Below the pieces are notes generated by a model that had not been told where the DNA came from, ran no database searches, and saw only the letters and a list, made by a program, of their open reading frames with translations. From assembly GCF_017833525.1 (NCBI RefSeq), contig NZ_JAFICD010000002.1:620001-684000 (forward strand): DNA of 64,000 bases, given 5' to 3'. Position numbers and translations under genes: made by a program. This DNA is from Duganella sp. 1411 (lineage in GTDB: Bacteria; Pseudomonadota; Gammaproteobacteria; Burkholderiales; Burkholderiaceae_D). Positions 33,079 to 41,102 of the stretch are shown piece by piece; positions within the stretch are counted from its first letter, which is position 1, and each line of letters opens with the position of its first letter.

Positions 33079-33249
33079 GATCTTCTCCCGAGGCAGCAAC
33101 GCTGTGTTGGTGCCGGTACTTGAGGCTACCGGCTAACCTGCTGCCGAGCGTTCATCTGACGATGCGCTCCAAGCACGCAAGGCCAGTTTACGTCGCTACG
33201 CTATCAATATCTGTACGGCGCCACACACTGGCATGATCGAGGCTTGCCC

Positions 33250-34131
33250 TCACAGCTTACGCTGCAGGAACTCCAGGAAACAGCTGATGCGCTGCGCCAG
33301 CTGGGTGTTGCGATAATAAACCGCGTGGATCTGCTGGCGGTAGCCGGTGTAGCTGTCTTCGAGCACCTTGACCAGGCGGCCGGCGTCCAGATCGGCGCGC
33401 GTCATGAAATCGGCCAGGCAGACGATCCCCTGCCCTGCCAGCGCCAGCTGGCGCAGCGTCTCGCCGCTGGAGGCCGATATCGACGGCGCGATCTGCAGGC
33501 TGTTGCCGGTGGCGTGGCGCAGCGGCCAGCTGTTACCCTGCTCGTACTGCGCGAAACCGATCAGCGAATGCGCGGCCAGGTCCTCCGGCTTTTGCGGCGT
33601 GCCGTGCCGCGCCAGATAATCCGGGCTGGCCAGCACGTACAAGGGACTGGAACTGAGCGCGCGCGCGTGCAGGGTCGAATCGGTCAGCGCGCCGATGCGG
33701 ATGGCGATATCGGTGCGGTGCTCGATCAGATCGGTGATCTGGTCGTTGCTGCTCAATTCGAGGCGAATGTCCGGATACAGCGCGCGGAACTCGGCCATGT
33801 GCGGCACCACGCAATGCAGCATGAACGGCGAGGCCGCGTCCACGCACAAGCGGCCGGCCGGCTTTTGGCGGCGGATGCGGATGGTCTCTTCGGCTTCCTC
33901 CATCGCGCCGAGGATGGCGCGCGCGCGCTCCAGGAACAGGTGGCCCTCCTCGGTCAGCTCCATGCGGCGCGTGGTGCGGGTCAGCAGCGAGGTCGCCAGC
34001 TTGTCCTCGAGCCGCGACAGCGCGCGGCTCACGCCGGAGGTGGTCTGGCCCAGATGGACCGAGGCGGCGCTGAGGGTGCCGCTGTCGATCACGGTGATAA
34101 AAGTTTTCAGATCGTCGGAATTGATATCCAC
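33250..34131 (-). CDS. LysR-family transcriptional regulator
   Basis: A 293-residue LysR-type regulator. The N-terminal helix-turn-helix is clear (DDLKTFITVIDSGTLSAASVHLGQTTSGVSRALSRLEDKL). The effector domain begins near residue 90, where RLCVDAASPFML matches the GRLRV...P pattern of the AaeR/DsdC-like group common in betaproteobacteria. Later come DIAIRIGALTDSTLHARAL and the segment VLASPDYLARHGTP. It lies in the same direction as the hemolysin III gene upstream (19-base gap), so an operon is possible but target genes are unclear. No divergent gene shares a promoter with it, unusual for a LysR regulator. Confidence 0.92.
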   Translation of the reverse strand: MDINSDDLKTFITVIDSGTLSAASVHLGQTTSGVSRALSRLEDKLATSLLTRTTRRMELTEEGHLFLERARAILGAMEEAEETIRIRRQKPAGRLCVDAASPFMLHCVVPHMAEFRALYPDIRLELSSNDQITDLIEHRTDIAIRIGALTDSTLHARALSSSPLYVLASPDYLARHGTPQKPEDLAAHSLIGFAQYEQGNSWPLRHATGNSLQIAPSISASSGETLRQLALAGQGIVCLADFMTRADLDAGRLVKVLEDSYTGYRQQIHAVYYRNTQLAQRISCFLEFLQRKL

Positions 34132-34150
34132 GTTTTCAGCTCAAAAATCG

Positions 34151-34768
34151 TTATGCCACGTACAGCAGCACCGCGCCGAAATGGCATGCGCTGCCGCCCA
34201 GTACAAACAAATGCCAGACGCCGTGCCCGTAGCGCCATTTATGGTCGGTGACGAAAAAGGCGATGCCCACCGTGTAGACCACGCCGCCGGCGGCCAGCCA
34301 CATGAAACCGTCCCAGCCCAGCGCGTCGATCAGCGGACTGGCGCCGATCACGCCGACCCAGCCCATGGCGACGTAGATCACCAGCGAGAGCACGCGCGCG
34401 CCTTTGGCGAACCAGATCTCCTGCAGTATGCCGACGATGGCCAGGCCCCAGACCACGCCGAACAGCGACCAGCCCCACGGCCCGCGCAGGCTCACCAAGG
34501 TGAACGGCGTGTAGCTGCCGGCGATGAGCAGGTAGATGGCGCAGTGGTCCATCCGCCGCAGCACATCTTTGGCGCGGCCGCGCAGGCTGTGATACAGGGT
34601 CGAGGTCAGATACAGTCCGAGCAGGGTGGCGGCGTAGACGCTAAAGCTGACAACCTTCCAGATGTCGCCGCTGCGCGCCGCCATCACGATCAGCAGCGTG
34701 CCGCCGATGGCGGCCAGCGCCGCGCCCACCACGTGCGTGATGCTGTTGAAGCGCTCTCCGTAATACAT
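34151..34768 (-). CDS. Hemolysin III family (YqfA/PAQR-like) membrane protein
   Basis: A 205-residue integral membrane protein with seven predicted helices. It has the family signatures: ERFNSITHVVGAALAA at the start, STLYHSLRGRAKDVLRRMDHCAIYLLIAGSYTPF in the middle and YGHGVWHLFVLGGSACHF near the end. The conserved His and Asp residues of the PAQR metal site (YHS, MDHCAIY, GHGVWH, CHF) are all present, suggesting a zinc-dependent membrane hydrolase fold. Although named hemolysin III, lytic activity is not expected. The frame opens at 34834, but TTGGAAGC before ATG 34768 and the conserved domain start favour the shorter form. Function is unproven. Confidence 0.9.
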   Translation of the reverse strand: MYYGERFNSITHVVGAALAAIGGTLLIVMAARSGDIWKVVSFSVYAATLLGLYLTSTLYHSLRGRAKDVLRRMDHCAIYLLIAGSYTPFTLVSLRGPWGWSLFGVVWGLAIVGILQEIWFAKGARVLSLVIYVAMGWVGVIGASPLIDALGWDGFMWLAAGGVVYTVGIAFFVTDHKWRYGHGVWHLFVLGGSACHFGAVLLYVA

Positions 34769-34989
34769 ATGTGCTTCCAATGCTGGTGTGGCCACGGCAG
34801 GGAGCGCTGTGGCCACGTGCATTGTATAGCGCATCGCTAACTGCCGTTGCCGCCTTCACGCGCGTACCCGCGTCGCGATACCTCGGGTGCCGTCTGCGTC
34901 AACCATACTTTAATTGCAATTAGCAAAAGCTCAATCGTAGCATATTAGGAATTAATTCAAAGCAATGTTACAAATTGAATCCACGCGCA

Positions 34990-35018
34990 TTGACCTATTG
35001 CGACAACTGTCGCATAAT
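34990..35018 (+). promoter_or_regulatory. Promoter with embedded palindrome before the blaI-like gene
   Basis: TTGACC (34990-34995) and CATAAT (35013-35018) are spaced by 17 bases. Between and overlapping them lies the palindrome TGCGAC-AACT-GTCGCA (34999-35014). A further GTCGCATAA (35029-35037) repeats the right half after 20 bases. The arrangement is what a BlaI/MecI-type dimeric repressor would use for autorepression. Confidence 0.7.
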
Positions 35019-35047
35019 CACCCTATTAGTCGCATAAAGGTATAGCC

Positions 35048-35443
35048 ATGTCCGGAAACACTCCCATCCCGTCCGTCAGCGAGCTGACGTTATTGAAGGC
35101 GCTGTGGAAGCAGCAGCCGCTGAGCGCGCGTGAAATCCACGACGCCGCCGCCAGCGAGCTGGCGTGGTCGTTTTCGTCGACCCGCAAGACGCTGGACCGC
35201 ATGCTGGAAAAGCAGATGGTCAGCCTGGCCACGCTCCACGGAATCAATGTCTACAGCGCGCGGCTGGAAAAAGTCGGCACGCTGGCCGCCTTCGCGCACG
35301 ACTTCGGCCGCCGCGTGATGGAAATGGACGCGCCGCTGCCCGTGGCCATGTTCACCGGCAGCAAGCTGGTCGACCAGCAGGAACTGGTCCGGCTGGAGCA
35401 GATGCTGCACGATTGGCCCGACGACGAAGCGGCCAAGCCATGA
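35048..35443 (+). CDS. BlaI/MecI/CopY-family transcriptional repressor
   Basis: A 131-residue winged helix-turn-helix protein. Characteristic segments are PSVSELTLLKALWKQQPLSAREIHDA, SFSSTRKTLDRMLEKQMVS and the wing VYSARLEK. The C-terminal part (LAAFAHDFGRRVMEM, LVRLEQMLHDWP) would form the dimerisation helices. BlaI-type repressors are inactivated when a membrane M56 protease of the BlaR1 family is triggered. Such a protease is encoded next, overlapping by ATGA (35440-35443). The promoter contains a palindrome suited to autorepression. No copper ligands of CopY type are seen, so a metal sensor is unlikely. Confidence 0.92.
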   Translation: MSGNTPIPSVSELTLLKALWKQQPLSAREIHDAAASELAWSFSSTRKTLDRMLEKQMVSLATLHGINVYSARLEKVGTLAAFAHDFGRRVMEMDAPLPVAMFTGSKLVDQQELVRLEQMLHDWPDDEAAKP

Positions 35444-37029
35444 TGCCGGCGTACGTGTTGATGTTCAAATGGCTGCTGGCCGGCGTCAGTTGCGCGCTGG
35501 CGGGTCTGGCGTCGTGCTGCCTGCTCAACGCCGCGCAGCGCGTGTGGCCGGCGCTGCGAGCGCGGCGCGCGGTATGGCTGGCTGCGCAGATCGTCGTCGC
35601 CGGCGCCGCGCTGCTGCCCTTCCTGCCGCACGGCGAACGAATCAGCGTGGCGCCGGCCGTCACGCTGGGCGCGGAGGAATCGGCGGCGATCCGTCTGGCG
35701 CTGGAGGACGGCGGGGACCAACATGACGACGCGGACCAGTCAGGCCATGACGGCGCCGTCGCCGGCCCGTCCCTTTCGTCGCTGGGCGCGCCGTCCGTGC
35801 TGGCGGTGGCGCTACCGATATTGTGGGCGACGCTGTACGCCGCCGGCCTGGCCTATGCGCTGGCCCGGCTGCTGCGCGCGCGCACGCTGTGGAATCGTTT
35901 GCTGATGACGGCGCGGCGGCTGTCGCGGCTTGAACTGCTGGCCCATGGCGCCTTCAGCGAACCACACCTGTCGGAGATCGCGCGATCCCGCCTGGCGGTG
36001 ATGGAAACCGACGCGGCGATCTCGCCGATGCTGATCGGCCTGCGCCGCCCGGTATTGCTGCTGCCGCGCCATCTGCGGGAGTTCAGCGGCGAGCAACAGC
36101 GAATGATCGTCGCGCACGAGTTGCATCACTGGCGCGTGCGCGATCCGCTGTGCCTGAGCGTCTCGGCCGCGCTGCAAACGGTCTTCTGGTTCAACCCCGC
36201 GCTGCGCTGGCTGGGCGCGAAAATGACCTGGGCGCTGGAACTGGCATGCGACCAGCACGTGCTGGCGGGCCGCCCGCAGCAGCAACGCAAGCTGTACGCC
36301 GCCGCGCTGTTGCGGCAGTGGAAGGCCCAGGTGGCGATGCCGTCGGGCGGCGGCGTGGCGTTCGGCGGCATCAATGGCGACACCATCGCCGCCCGCATCC
36401 TGCAGATGCAAAAAACCTCGCCGCCAGCGCCGACCACCCTGGCGACATGGACGGTGGCGGTGCTGATGGCGGCGGTGCTGGCCGGCGGCGCGGTGTTGCA
36501 GCCGGCGCTGGCGTTCAACATCGAGCGGCAAGCCAAGGCCGTGGCGGAAACCGTCGAACCGCCGGCGGCGACGCCGGACTTCACCCCATGGCGCAACCCG
36601 CTGGACAGGATGCGCGTGGCCGGCTTCTTTGGCGTCCAGCGCAGCGTCTCGGACCAGCCGCACCACGGGGTCGACCTGGCCGCGCCAAAAGGCACGCCGA
36701 TCTACGCGGCGGCCGCCGGCACCGTGATCGCCACCGGCGAACTGGCGGAAAACAATGGCCGTTACGGCACCGTCGTCGTCATCGAGACCGGCTCGCTGCA
36801 AACGCTGTACGCGCATCTGAACAGCGTCGCCGTCAAAGCGGGCGACCGCGTGGCCGCCGGCCAGCCGATCGGCGCGGTCGGGGAAACCGGCTTCGCGACA
36901 GGACCGCATCTGCATTTCGAAGTCCGTCGGCATAACCAGCCGATCGATCCGGCGACCGTGCTCGCCGATCTCGACGCGCATGCCACCAAACATGCGTTGA
37001 AGGTCAGACGCCAGCAACTAGGTTACTAA
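35440..37029 (+). CDS. BlaR1-like M56 membrane protease fused to M23 (LytM) domain
   Basis: A 529-residue fusion. The first about 170 residues hold membrane helices (LLAGVSCALAGLASCCLLN, VWLAAQIVVAGAALLPFL, LPILWATLYAAGLAYALARLL). The M56 zinc-protease domain follows, with HELHH at 226-230 and the downstream ELACDQHVL segment. After another helix (about 334-362) comes a periplasmic M23 domain: HHGVDLA (His408, Asp412), YAHLNS and HLHFEV (His490, His492), so all zinc and catalytic residues are present. In BlaR1 this position is held by a penicillin-binding sensor. A peptidoglycan-directed sensor or endopeptidase is implied instead. The start overlaps the blaI-like stop. What triggers it is unknown. 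Confidence 0.92.
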   Translation: MMPAYVLMFKWLLAGVSCALAGLASCCLLNAAQRVWPALRARRAVWLAAQIVVAGAALLPFLPHGERISVAPAVTLGAEESAAIRLALEDGGDQHDDADQSGHDGAVAGPSLSSLGAPSVLAVALPILWATLYAAGLAYALARLLRARTLWNRLLMTARRLSRLELLAHGAFSEPHLSEIARSRLAVMETDAAISPMLIGLRRPVLLLPRHLREFSGEQQRMIVAHELHHWRVRDPLCLSVSAALQTVFWFNPALRWLGAKMTWALELACDQHVLAGRPQQQRKLYAAALLRQWKAQVAMPSGGGVAFGGINGDTIAARILQMQKTSPPAPTTLATWTVAVLMAAVLAGGAVLQPALAFNIERQAKAVAETVEPPAATPDFTPWRNPLDRMRVAGFFGVQRSVSDQPHHGVDLAAPKGTPIYAAAAGTVIATGELAENNGRYGTVVVIETGSLQTLYAHLNSVAVKAGDRVAAGQPIGAVGETGFATGPHLHFEVRRHNQPIDPATVLADLDAHATKHALKVRRQQLGY

Positions 37030-37087
37030 GCCCTTCCCTTTTTAATCACGCTTGCCTCCAGCCGCGGTTCTCAAGCCGCGGCAAGGC

Positions 37088-37097
37088 CAACTGTCGC
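37088..37097 (+). promoter_or_regulatory. Half-site shared with the BlaI-type operator
   Basis: CAACTGTCGC is identical to bases 35004-35013 inside the palindrome of the blaI promoter. It lies in the 96-base gap before the TonB-dependent receptor, after a GCCGCGG/CCGCGGC stem. It is only half a site, so binding is a suggestion. Confidence 0.35.
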
Positions 37098-37125
37098 CCA
37101 AATTCCGGGCCCTCAAGGACTCGAC

Positions 37126-39273
37126 ATGCCATTACACCGACTCACCGGCGGCCTGCTGCTGATCGCCGCCACCGGCGCCGGCGCCGTCGACGCGCCCGAA
37201 CCCCTGCAAGTGCAAATCACCGGCGCCCGTGCCGACCAGCGCCAGCGCGAAACCACCACCGCCATCGTCATCAACCACGAGGAGCTGGTGCGCCAGGGCG
37301 ACCAGACCCTGGCCGATGTGCTCAAGCGCCTGCCCGGCATCAGCGTCTCCGGCGCGCCCGGCCAGGGCGGCGCGATCAGCATGCGCGGCCTGGGCAACGG
37401 CTACACCCAGATCATGCTCAACGGCGAACCGGTGGCCGCTGGATTCTCGCTGGACTCGATCGCGCCGGAGATGATCGAACGCATAGAGATCATGCGCAGC
37501 GCCACGGCGGAATTCAGCAACCAGGCGGTGGCCGGCGCCATCAACGTCATTTTGAAAAAGGCGGTCAAGCGCGGCCAGCGCTCGCTCAGCGCCAGCGTCG
37601 CCCGCCAGGCCGGTGCGACCACGCCGACGCTGACGGCGCAGCTGTCCGACCGGGACGGCGGTTTTTCGTACAGCCTGGCGGCGACGGCGACGCGCAAACG
37701 CGAGGAAAAGCCCTCCACCGACTTGGAGGAGCAGCGCGACCCGGATGGCGCCCTGGTCCTGCTGCGCCGTACGCCGCAGACCGAATCCGGCCACACGGAC
37801 GCGCTGACCTTGACCCCGCGCCTGAACTGGACGCTGGCCGACGGCGACACGGTGAGCTGGCAAAGTTTTGCCAATCTGCGCCGGGTCGACAACCAGCACC
37901 GCGCCGACGAGACGGCGCTGGTCGGCGACGGCAGCGCGTACCCGCGCAATGTCGCCGACTTCGTGGCGGACTTCGTCACGCTGCGCAGCGATGTCAATTG
38001 GACCCACCTGATGGCCCATGGCGGCAAGCTGGAAACGAAGCTGGGCGTGAGCAGCAACCGCCGCAGCGGCAGTTTCGACTTCCACGGCATGGATGGCGGC
38101 GGCAAACCGCTGGCGCGGCACCTGGTCGACTCCGGGCCGTCGGAAACCAGCGTGACGAGCACCGGCACCTATCGCCATCCGGTCGGCGAACGCCACGCGC
38201 TGGCGCTGGGCTGGGACATCAGCCGGGCCAGGCGCAGCGAGGACCGCAACGAAAGAATCTTCTCCGCCGACGGCGAACAGACCAGCACCAGCAACGCTGA
38301 TTACCGCGCCAACGTCAATCGGGTGGCCTTCTTCGCGCAGGACGAATGGGAGGCGACCAAAAACTATTCGCTCTATCTGGGATTGCGCCACGAGCGGCTG
38401 GAGACCGCCAGCCGCGCCAATGCGTCCAACGCGCCCGACGCGCTGGATGCGCGTTCGGCCGTCTGGAGTCCGTCGCTGCAAACGCGCTATGCGCTGGCGA
38501 ACAAGGACGTGCTGCGCCTGGCCATCGCCCGCACCTACAAGGCGCCGCCGCTGGTCAAGCTGGTGCCGCGCCGCTACACCAACGACAACAACAATAATCC
38601 AACCAATCCCGATGAGCAGGGCAATCCGAACCTGCGGCCGGAGCTGGCGTGGGGTCTGGACGCGGCCTATGAACATTATCTCGGCGACGGCGCGCTGGTC
38701 AGCGTCAGCGCTTATCTGCGGCGAATACGCGATGTCACGATCACCCGCCTGTTCGAGCAGGACGGCGCATGGGTCGAGGCGCCGTTCAACGACGGTAACG
38801 CGAGCGTGCGCGGGGTGGAGCTGGAGGCCAAGCTGCCGTTGCGCCGCCTGCTACGGCAGGCGCCGGCGATCGATCTGCGCACCAACCTGGCGCGCAACTG
38901 GTCGCGCGTCGACAATGTGCCGGGGCCGGACAACCGGCTGGAGGCGCAAACGCCGTTCACCGCCAACCTGGGCGCCGACTATCGCCTGGAGGGATCGGCG
39001 CTGACCGTGGGCGGCAATCTGAATTACCAGGCCGGCGGCGCGGTGCGGCAGGCTTCGCAGGTGCGGCTGGGCAGCAGTCCCAAACGGGAGTTGGATGTGT
39101 ACGCGCTGTGGAAGATCGATGCCAGAACACAGCTGCGCGTTGCCGGCAGCAACCTGCTACGGCAAACATCGACGGTGTGGCGCGACTACATCGACGCCGA
39201 CGGCGTGCGGCGCAGAGTGACCGACACGCCAAGCGCCGCCACGTTGCGCGTGATGCTGGAGTATCAGTTGTGA
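37126..39273 (+). CDS. TonB-dependent outer-membrane receptor
   Basis: A 715-residue outer-membrane receptor. A signal peptide covers about residues 1-20 (LTGGLLLIAATGAGAV). The plug domain spans about 40-150: TLADVLKRLPGISVSG, GAISMRGLGNGYTQIMLNGEPV and ERIEIMRSATAEFSNQAVAGAINVILKK. The remainder forms the beta-barrel, with the final strand ending LRVMLEYQL. Such receptors import large or scarce nutrients using TonB energy; the substrate is not evident and no Fur box or neighbouring transporter identifies it. It follows the M56/M23 gene after 96 bases in the same direction and may be a target of that regulatory pair, supported only by a short matching half-site. Confidence 0.92.
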   Translation: MPLHRLTGGLLLIAATGAGAVDAPEPLQVQITGARADQRQRETTTAIVINHEELVRQGDQTLADVLKRLPGISVSGAPGQGGAISMRGLGNGYTQIMLNGEPVAAGFSLDSIAPEMIERIEIMRSATAEFSNQAVAGAINVILKKAVKRGQRSLSASVARQAGATTPTLTAQLSDRDGGFSYSLAATATRKREEKPSTDLEEQRDPDGALVLLRRTPQTESGHTDALTLTPRLNWTLADGDTVSWQSFANLRRVDNQHRADETALVGDGSAYPRNVADFVADFVTLRSDVNWTHLMAHGGKLETKLGVSSNRRSGSFDFHGMDGGGKPLARHLVDSGPSETSVTSTGTYRHPVGERHALALGWDISRARRSEDRNERIFSADGEQTSTSNADYRANVNRVAFFAQDEWEATKNYSLYLGLRHERLETASRANASNAPDALDARSAVWSPSLQTRYALANKDVLRLAIARTYKAPPLVKLVPRRYTNDNNNNPTNPDEQGNPNLRPELAWGLDAAYEHYLGDGALVSVSAYLRRIRDVTITRLFEQDGAWVEAPFNDGNASVRGVELEAKLPLRRLLRQAPAIDLRTNLARNWSRVDNVPGPDNRLEAQTPFTANLGADYRLEGSALTVGGNLNYQAGGAVRQASQVRLGSSPKRELDVYALWKIDARTQLRVAGSNLLRQTSTVWRDYIDADGVRRRVTDTPSAATLRVMLEYQL

Positions 39274-39284
39274 TGGGACGACGC

Positions 39285-39698
39285 CTAATGGACGTTACGA
39301 GCGATGAAGTACACGGCGGCCGTTAGTCCAGAGCAAACCACGGTCATCCAGGTGATCAGCCGCCACGTCTGGGCCTCCATCGCTTTATAGAATTCTGTGC
39401 GTACCATTTCGACGTCCACCTTTTTAGCGTAGTGTTCGATAAAAAAATCAAACTTGCCATTCAAGATCGTGACCTCCGCTTGGACCTGCAGCACGAAGGT
39501 CTGTTGCGATACTACATCGCTCTGGACTTTGGTCAGATCGCTCTGGAGCTTGTTCACATCACCCTCAAGCCTATTGACGGCGCTCTGCACGGCCGCAACT
39601 TCCTGGCGCACGAGTACAGCGTCCGCATGCAAGGTTTCGTTGCCCGCTTGCAGAGCGCGAAGAGCCTCTTCTATCGCAATGTATCGATAATCATCCAT
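39285..39698 (-). CDS. Coiled-coil protein with C-terminal membrane anchor
   Basis: A 137-residue protein without a recognised family. Residues about 5-85 form a long predicted coiled coil with heptad-like repeats (LRALQAGNETLHADAVLVRQEV, AVNRLEGDVNKLQSDLTKVQSDV). A linker follows (FDFFIEHYAKKVDVEMVRTEFYKAMEAQTWRL), and the C-terminus is a single membrane helix (ITWMTVVCSGLTAAVYFIA) with a short basic end. This plan resembles DUF1640 (CCDC90)-type coiled-coil membrane proteins. The frame continues upstream to a GTG at 39740; the ATG at 39698 is chosen although its ribosome-binding site is weak. It overlaps nothing and converges on the TonB receptor. Function is unknown. Confidence 0.65.
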   Translation of the reverse strand: MDDYRYIAIEEALRALQAGNETLHADAVLVRQEVAAVQSAVNRLEGDVNKLQSDLTKVQSDVVSQQTFVLQVQAEVTILNGKFDFFIEHYAKKVDVEMVRTEFYKAMEAQTWRLITWMTVVCSGLTAAVYFIARNVH

Positions 39699-39805
39699 CT
39701 CTATATAATTCGCCTCGCTCGCGACAGCGTCAAGCGGCACGACATCGAGATGTCGACTAGATCAAATTGCCGGATTGAATCCTGTGCTGTGGTATGGTTC
39801 CACCC

Positions 39806-40927
39806 ATGACGCACGCACAGACTCAACCTTTACAAGAAGCCTATAAACCGTATAAACGCTGCATGGTCATGGGCGGTGGCGGCTTCCGGTTTGGCATTTA
39901 CATCGGCATGTACGCGGCGCTGCGGCAGTCCGGCAAGGCGCCCGACATCCTGCTGGCCAGCTGCGGCGGCGCCATCGCCGCGACCATCATCAACAACCTG
40001 CCCGACCCGGATGCGCAGCGCGCCTGGCTGGCGTCGCGCGATATGTACGACTTCTGGTGCGGCCTCAAATCAACACGACACGCGGCGCTGATCGGCACCC
40101 TGGCGCGCGCCGCCCGGCGCAAGCTGTCGCCGGCGAGCGTGCCGGTCATCCCCGACCTGTTCGGCGATTATCTGTTCGACATCCCGCCGCAACTGCCCTT
40201 CCCGCCGGCCAGCGGCGCGCCGGAGGTCGATGTCGCCATCATCGGCGGCAAGCTGCTGTTCGACGCGTCGGAGGTGGGCCGGCCGCGCGGCCAGCGCAAG
40301 CTGTTCGCCGAGACGGTGTTCTGCGGCGAGCGCGCCGCCGCCATGCTGCGCGATATGCCGTCGCCGCTGAGCGACGAGCGCTGGGGCGAGCACGCGGTGG
40401 CCCGCGAACTGCTGGTCGACGGCGGCGTGCCGATCACCGAGGCGGCACGCATCTCCATCGCCGACATGATCTACTTCCGCTGCCGCCAGTATCAAGGCAA
40501 TGAATACATCGGCGGCGTGCTGGATCTGTTCCCGGTCGAGATCGCGCGCCGGCTGGGGATGGAGGTCATCCTGGAGTTCAAGGAGGCGTTCGACCAGGTG
40601 TTCTCGATACCGGCCTGGCGCGCGGTGCTGGGCTTGAACGGCAATGCGCGGCTAAGGTATGCCAATACCCATCTGGCGGACTTGCGGATCGATTCGTCGG
40701 ACGTATCGCGGGTGCTGGCCAAACAGCAGCTGCAGCAAAAGCTGGATTGGCGCCGCAACCGCATCGAGCTGGCGATGCCGCCGGCGTACGACACCTTCGT
40801 GCAGCACATGAACGACCAGTGGCAATACGGCTACGACCGCGCGATGGAGGCGCTGGCGCATCCGGCCGGCGAGCATCCGCCGGTGCGGCGCGCGACCCGC
40901 TACAGCAAGCGCCTGCGCGAGGCGTGA
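39806..40927 (+). CDS. Patatin-like protein with Cys at the nucleophile position
   Basis: A 373-residue patatin-fold protein. The oxyanion loop MGGGGFRFGIYIGM (Gly23-Gly26) and the late catalytic-type segment VDGGVPIT (Asp205) match patatin phospholipases. The nucleophile elbow, normally GxSxG, reads ASCGG, putting Cys53 at the serine position. Classical patatins use a Ser-Asp dyad for lipid hydrolysis, so this enzyme either has an unusual Cys nucleophile or is inactive. The rest of the sequence (YFRCRQYQGNEYIGGVLDLFPVEIARRLGM) is not recognised further. Start choice between 39794 and 39806 is uncertain because neither has a clear ribosome-binding site. No neighbour suggests a pathway. Confidence 0.75.
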   Translation: MTHAQTQPLQEAYKPYKRCMVMGGGGFRFGIYIGMYAALRQSGKAPDILLASCGGAIAATIINNLPDPDAQRAWLASRDMYDFWCGLKSTRHAALIGTLARAARRKLSPASVPVIPDLFGDYLFDIPPQLPFPPASGAPEVDVAIIGGKLLFDASEVGRPRGQRKLFAETVFCGERAAAMLRDMPSPLSDERWGEHAVARELLVDGGVPITEAARISIADMIYFRCRQYQGNEYIGGVLDLFPVEIARRLGMEVILEFKEAFDQVFSIPAWRAVLGLNGNARLRYANTHLADLRIDSSDVSRVLAKQQLQQKLDWRRNRIELAMPPAYDTFVQHMNDQWQYGYDRAMEALAHPAGEHPPVRRATRYSKRLREA

Positions 40928-40965
40928 TCATGATCGTCCATGCTGGCGTCTTCGACGGCTCATAG

Positions 40966-41075
40966 ATGGCGGATTACGGCGTTCCGCCTAATCCGCCCTA
41001 CGTATCTCCGTGGCCACGATACGGCGCGCTACCGTGGATACACGTAGGGCGGATTAGCGTAGCGTAATCCGCCAT
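40966..41075. repeat. GTAGGGCGGATTA family, two-arm copy
   Basis: The left arm (40966-41003) reads ATGGCGGATTACGGCGTTCC onward to CCCTACGT. The right arm (41042-41075) reads ACGTAGGGCGGATTAGCGTA onward to CCGCCAT. Together they form an inverted repeat around a 38-base spacer. The arms face opposite to the copy at 3008-3100. It lies between convergent genes and may affect transcript ends. Confidence 0.85.
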
Positions 41076-41102
41076 TCGCGCGCCGCCGACGACGTATGCG
41101 CC

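Noticed and set aside
34151..34768. Virulence hemolysin
   Set aside because: The family name is historical; the PAQR-like metal site and housekeeping context do not support a secreted toxin.
37126..39273. TonB receptor at 37 kb as an iron-siderophore receptor
   Set aside because: No Fur-box-like site lies upstream and the sequence lacks the siderophore-receptor plug pattern found in the 50 kb gene, so the substrate was left open.
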